Of a DNA stretch of 7,593 nucleotides, positions 4,386 through 7,593 are shown piece after piece. The DNA is from an uncultured Ruminococcus sp. (GTDB taxonomy: Bacteria; Bacillota; Clostridia; Oscillospirales; Ruminococcaceae), in NCBI GenBank assembly GCA_946612185.1, contig CAMOEP010000098.1:1-7593 (forward strand), written 5' to 3'. The notes under the pieces are model-generated. The model had not been told where the DNA came from. It did no database searches and saw only the letters and a list, made by a program, of their open reading frames with translations. Positions within the stretch are counted from its first letter, which is position 1, and the number at the start of each line of letters is the position of its first letter. Position numbers and translations under genes: made by a program.

Positions 4386-6443
4386 ATGAATAACTGGAAC
4401 GTGAATTCTCCCGATAAAAAAACTGTCTCACGGCTGATGAGTGGCTTGCAGATCACTCCCCTGGCAGCGGCTGCGCTGGCTGCAAAGGGCTATACTTCGC
4501 CGGAAGATGCCGTCAACAACCTGAATACCAGTTCTCTCAGCGACCCCTTCCTTATTAAAGATATGGCGGCGGCGGCGGATATCCTCAACGCTGCCGTGGA
4601 TAGCTGCGAGAAGATCTGCGTGTACGGCGACTTCGACTGCGACGGCATTATGGCGACTACTATATTATATAGCTTCCTGCTGGAAGCCGGCGCTGACGTG
4701 ATGTATTATATCCCGGAACGCTCTGAGGGCTACGGTCTGAATAATGCAGCTATCGACAAGCTGGCTGACGAGGGAGTTCAGCTTATTATCACCGTAGACA
4801 ACGGCATTTCGGCAGTCAGCGAGGCTGATCATATCTACGAACGTGGTATGCGCCTCGTCATCACTGACCACCACCAGCCGGGTGAGACTATCCCCCGTGC
4901 GGAAGCTGTGGTCGATCCTCACCAGAAGGACGATATGTCGCCGTTTAAGTACGCTTGCGGCGCTGTTGTGGCGCTGAAGCTTGTGGCAGCTATGGACGGC
5001 GGCGACTACACCCTTGCCCTTGAACAGTACTCCGATCTGGCGGCTATCGCTACGGTTGCGGACGTAGTAAGTCTCACCGGCGAAAACCGCTATATCGTGT
5101 CACTTGGTCTGGAACGAATCACAAATACCGACCGACCTGCCCTTATCGCCCTGAAAGCTGTAAGCGGTGCGGAGGGCAAACCGGCAGACTCGTTCACGCT
5201 GGGATTCGTGCTTGGTCCTCGCATCAACGCTTCCGGGCGTGCCGGATCACCTACCCTCGCCCTGCGGCTTTTCCTCAGCGAGGATATGGAGGAATGTCAG
5301 CAGCTTGCCCGTCAGCTAAATGACCTGAATACCAGGAGAAAGTCCACCGAATCGGACATTCTTGCAAGTATTTACGATATGATCGACAGCGACCCCGGAC
5401 TTGTTCAGGGCAGGGTCATTTTCATCTGCGGCAGCGGTTGGCATCACGGCGTTATCGGCATCGTGGCTTCAAAGATCGAGGAGCAATTCGGCAAGCCGGT
5501 TTTCCTTGCGTCTGAGGACGGCGGCGAGGTTCGTGGTTCTGCCCGTGCTTTTGGCGAATTTTCCGTGTTTGGCGCACTTACCTACGCCAGCGATGCTCTG
5601 GAAAAATTCGGTGGTCACCCCGGTGCCGGCGGCTTCACCATAAAACCCGGCTGCACCGACAGTTTCCGCCATCTTCTTGAGGAATATGCCGCAAAAAATC
5701 ACCCCGCAATGCCACGGTTCACTATTTCCGCTGACTACGCACCTGCACCCGGTGAAATTACCGTTGATAATATCCGTGACCTTCAGCTTCTTGCGCCTTT
5801 CGGTCAGGGCAACGAAGAACCGCTTTTCTACCTGGAAAACGCTGAGATCCTTTCCGTTGACGGCATGAGCGGCGGCGTTCATTCAAGAATTCGCCTGAAA
5901 TACGGCAATATCACTACTTCCGCAGTCATGTGGCACACCTCTCCGGAGGAACTGCCCACGGGTCTTTCCCGATTCTGCGACCTTATCGTGACCCTTGGCA
6001 TCGAGGACTTCGCCTGGAAAAGCAGCAGCGCCCCCCAGACACCTCAGCCTAAATTCTACATAAAGGATATTCGTCCCCACGGTTTCGATCAGGGACGGTA
6101 TTTTGCGGCAAAAGCGGCTTATGAATGTTTTTGCCGTAACGAGAAGCTTCCGGGAAACTACTACCCTACCATGCTGCCTGACCGTCAGGACGTGGTGCGG
6201 CTGTACAAGTCCATACCCTCCGGAGGCATCAACTCCGACGCTCTGTACTGCGCTATGGCTGACCGCAGCTTCAATTACTGCCGGTTCTCAGTGGCAGCGC
6301 AGGCTTTGCGTGAACTGGGTCACATAACTATTTCTTCCGGCAGCTCCAGGATAGCAAGGGTCGAGAACAGCCCTAAGTCTGCACTGGAAAGCGCTCCTGT
6401 TCTCGCAAGGCTCAGAAGTCATCTGCCGGGAAGTTCAAGGTAG
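4386..6443 (+). CDS. recJ: Single-stranded-DNA-specific exonuclease RecJ
   Basis: 5'-3' exonuclease on single-stranded DNA, acting in recombinational repair, mismatch repair and base excision. The 685-residue DHH/DHHA1 protein shows YGDFDCDG (80-87), the first metal motif; TVDNG (136-140); DHH (161-163); the DHHA1 part with WHHGVIGIVASK (352-363); and GGHPGAGG (409-416), the nucleic-acid-binding glycine motif. An OB-like region follows, then a C-terminal extension of over 100 residues (from about HGFDQGRYFAAK) of the kind seen in Firmicute RecJ, making it longer than the 577-residue E. coli enzyme. Start: ATG 4386, 8 bases after AGGAG (4373-4377). An upstream in-frame GTG at 4380 is only 2 bases from that site and is unlikely. 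rel follows after 63 bases with no terminator. All metal-binding motifs look intact. Confidence 0.96.
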   Translation: MNNWNVNSPDKKTVSRLMSGLQITPLAAAALAAKGYTSPEDAVNNLNTSSLSDPFLIKDMAAAADILNAAVDSCEKICVYGDFDCDGIMATTILYSFLLEAGADVMYYIPERSEGYGLNNAAIDKLADEGVQLIITVDNGISAVSEADHIYERGMRLVITDHHQPGETIPRAEAVVDPHQKDDMSPFKYACGAVVALKLVAAMDGGDYTLALEQYSDLAAIATVADVVSLTGENRYIVSLGLERITNTDRPALIALKAVSGAEGKPADSFTLGFVLGPRINASGRAGSPTLALRLFLSEDMEECQQLARQLNDLNTRRKSTESDILASIYDMIDSDPGLVQGRVIFICGSGWHHGVIGIVASKIEEQFGKPVFLASEDGGEVRGSARAFGEFSVFGALTYASDALEKFGGHPGAGGFTIKPGCTDSFRHLLEEYAAKNHPAMPRFTISADYAPAPGEITVDNIRDLQLLAPFGQGNEEPLFYLENAEILSVDGMSGGVHSRIRLKYGNITTSAVMWHTSPEELPTGLSRFCDLIVTLGIEDFAWKSSSAPQTPQPKFYIKDIRPHGFDQGRYFAAKAAYECFCRNEKLPGNYYPTMLPDRQDVVRLYKSIPSGGINSDALYCAMADRSFNYCRFSVAAQALRELGHITISSGSSRIARVENSPKSALESAPVLARLRSHLPGSSR

Positions 6444-6493
6444 CAATACCTGATGCACACACATCTGTAACCACGCATCGACCATATCTAAAA

Positions 6494-6500
6494 GGGGAGG
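6494..6500 (+). promoter_or_regulatory. Ribosome binding site of rel
   Basis: GGGGAGG lies 6 bases before the ATG at 6507 and fixes the rel start. The 63-base recJ-rel gap holds neither a terminator hairpin nor a credible promoter, so the two genes are probably co-transcribed. Confidence 0.85.
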
Positions 6501-6506
6501 ATCATT

Positions 6507-7593
6507 ATGAGTAACGATAGCAAAAAGGAAATGAACCAGCTTCCGCTTCCGAAGCCCGACGCTGACAGCGCCGAGATAACTAAGGCTCTCCTGAGCCAGA
6601 TTCCCGACTATGACGACAATTTCACAATTGGTATGATAATCCAGAAGATCCTCAAAGAGGATCGCCAGTACGACCTGAGTAAGATAATCTCTGCTTATGA
6701 GTTCGCTGCTAAAGCCCATGAGGGTCAGAAGCGTTCCTCTGGTCAGGACTACATTATCCACCCCCTTGCAGTAGCTTATATCCTCCTGGAACTGGGTATG
6801 GATACCGATACTATCTGCGCTGCCCTCCTCCACGACGTTGTTGAGGACACTCCCGCTACCCTGGACGACCTGAAAAAGCGCTTCGGTCAGGACGTGGCTA
6901 TGCTGGTGGACGGCGTTACAAAACTGGGTAAGATCCCCACTTCCTCCAAAGAGGAACAGCAGGCTGAGAATATTCGCAAGATCCTCATTGCTATGTCTCA
7001 GGACATAAGAGTTATGATAATCAAACTCGCTGACCGCCTGCATAATATGCGTACCCTGAAATACCGTCCCCTGGAAAAACAGCGCAAAACTGCCACGGAG
7101 ACTATGACTATATACGCTCCTATCGCCCACCGCCTGGGCATGAGGGCTATCAAGGAGGAACTGGAAGACCTTTCCTTCCACTACCTCGACCCATTCGCCT
7201 ACCACGACATCGAAATGCTCCTGGAGGGCAGAAAAGCTGAGCGTGAGGAGTTCATCGAGACTATCAAAGCCCGCATCGCTGCCCGTTTCAAGGAGGCTGA
7301 CTTCAAAGAGCCGCCTGTAATCTCAGGCAGAGTAAAGTCCGTCTACAGCATCTACAAGAAACTGTATATGCAGCACAAGGACTTCGACGAGATCTACGAC
7401 AAGTACGCTGTCCGCATCATTGTCTCCACTGTCAATGAGGTATACAACGTTCTCTGCCTTATCCATGATATGTTCCGTCCACTGCCCAACCGCTTCAAGG
7501 ACTACATCTCAACCCCTAAGTCCAATAACTATCAGTCGCTCCACACCACCGTTCTCGGCAAGGAGGGAATCCCCTTCGAGGTGCAGATCCGTA
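6507..7593 (+). CDS. rel: Bifunctional (p)ppGpp synthetase/hydrolase Rel, N-terminal 362 residues (cut by right edge)
   Basis: Stringent-response enzyme that makes (p)ppGpp from ATP and GTP/GDP on stalled ribosomes and hydrolyses it otherwise. Translation from ATG 6507 stays open to the edge. Hydrolase HD site: H71 in HEGQKR, H109-D110 in HDVVEDT, and D176 in KLADRLHNMRTL, all present, so hydrolase activity is expected, unlike E. coli RelA. Synthetase domain: GRVKSVYSIYKK, D298 in YDKYAVRIIV, RPLPNRFKDYI, YQSLHT (342-347) and E358 in FEVQIR, matching the metal-binding Asp and Glu of known Rel enzymes. A charged N-terminal extension of about 40 residues precedes the conserved domain. The TGS and ACT regulatory domains (family about 730-780 residues) lie outside the window. 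The gene follows recJ as in many Firmicutes, without the intervening apt of B. subtilis. Confidence 0.96.
   Translation, partial: MSNDSKKEMNQLPLPKPDADSAEITKALLSQIPDYDDNFTIGMIIQKILKEDRQYDLSKIISAYEFAAKAHEGQKRSSGQDYIIHPLAVAYILLELGMDTDTICAALLHDVVEDTPATLDDLKKRFGQDVAMLVDGVTKLGKIPTSSKEEQQAENIRKILIAMSQDIRVMIIKLADRLHNMRTLKYRPLEKQRKTATETMTIYAPIAHRLGMRAIKEELEDLSFHYLDPFAYHDIEMLLEGRKAEREEFIETIKARIAARFKEADFKEPPVISGRVKSVYSIYKKLYMQHKDFDEIYDKYAVRIIVSTVNEVYNVLCLIHDMFRPLPNRFKDYISTPKSNNYQSLHTTVLGKEGIPFEVQIR

Noticed and set aside
4566..4577. Four GCG repeats in recJ as a slippage or phase-variation tract
   Set aside because: The unit is three bases, so length changes keep the frame. It lies in an alanine stretch of the N-terminal region and is most likely ordinary codon choice.
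6435..7205. Minus-strand open frame of 256 codons opposite rel
   Set aside because: The plus strand encodes Rel with all catalytic motifs in this interval, so the antisense frame is a by-product of rel codon use.
1..7593. CRISPR arrays, insertion sequences or long direct repeats
   Set aside because: None were seen on reading both strands; the only clear inverted repeats are terminators and the folds of the tRNA and T-box.

Overview
The window looks like a chromosomal segment of a low-to-mid GC Firmicute. Supporting signs are strong AGGAGG-type ribosome binding sites, a T-box leader, sigma-A type promoters with 17-base spacers, and recJ next to rel as in many Firmicutes. The gut Oscillospiraceae/Ruminococcus group is my guess from base composition and protein style; it is an inference, not a measurement.

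Left arm, minus strand (about 3265 down to 1): a consensus promoter drives a complete T-box riboswitch leader ending in an intrinsic terminator. Four co-directional genes follow: an unrecognised 149-aa acidic protein; a 216-aa and a 297-aa membrane protein that are related to each other and carry a YcxB/PH-like C-terminal domain; and tyrS (tyrosyl-tRNA synthetase), cut by the left edge. The leader's specifier loop contains UAC (Tyr), which fits tyrS. The unusual point is that three uncharacterised genes, about 2.1 kb, lie between the T-box terminator and the synthetase, so they appear to be under the same tRNA-charging control.

Centre, plus strand: a divergent promoter 44 bases from the T-box promoter drives tRNA-Thr(GGU) with an encoded CCA. 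A terminator hairpin follows, and 15 bases later comes tcdA, encoding a ThiF/E1-like enzyme expected to cyclise t6A37 to ct6A in ANN-decoding tRNAs, which include tRNA-Thr. There is no room for a promoter between the terminator and tcdA, so its expression probably depends on readthrough from the tRNA promoter. A terminator closes tcdA.

Right arm, plus strand: a near-perfect promoter precedes recJ (single-strand exonuclease). After 63 bases without a terminator comes rel, the bifunctional (p)ppGpp synthetase/hydrolase, cut by the right edge. The apt gene that sits between recJ and relA in Bacillus subtilis is absent here.

The window is therefore dominated by tRNA charging, tRNA modification and starvation signalling. 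The least explained part is the three-gene insert between the T-box and tyrS.
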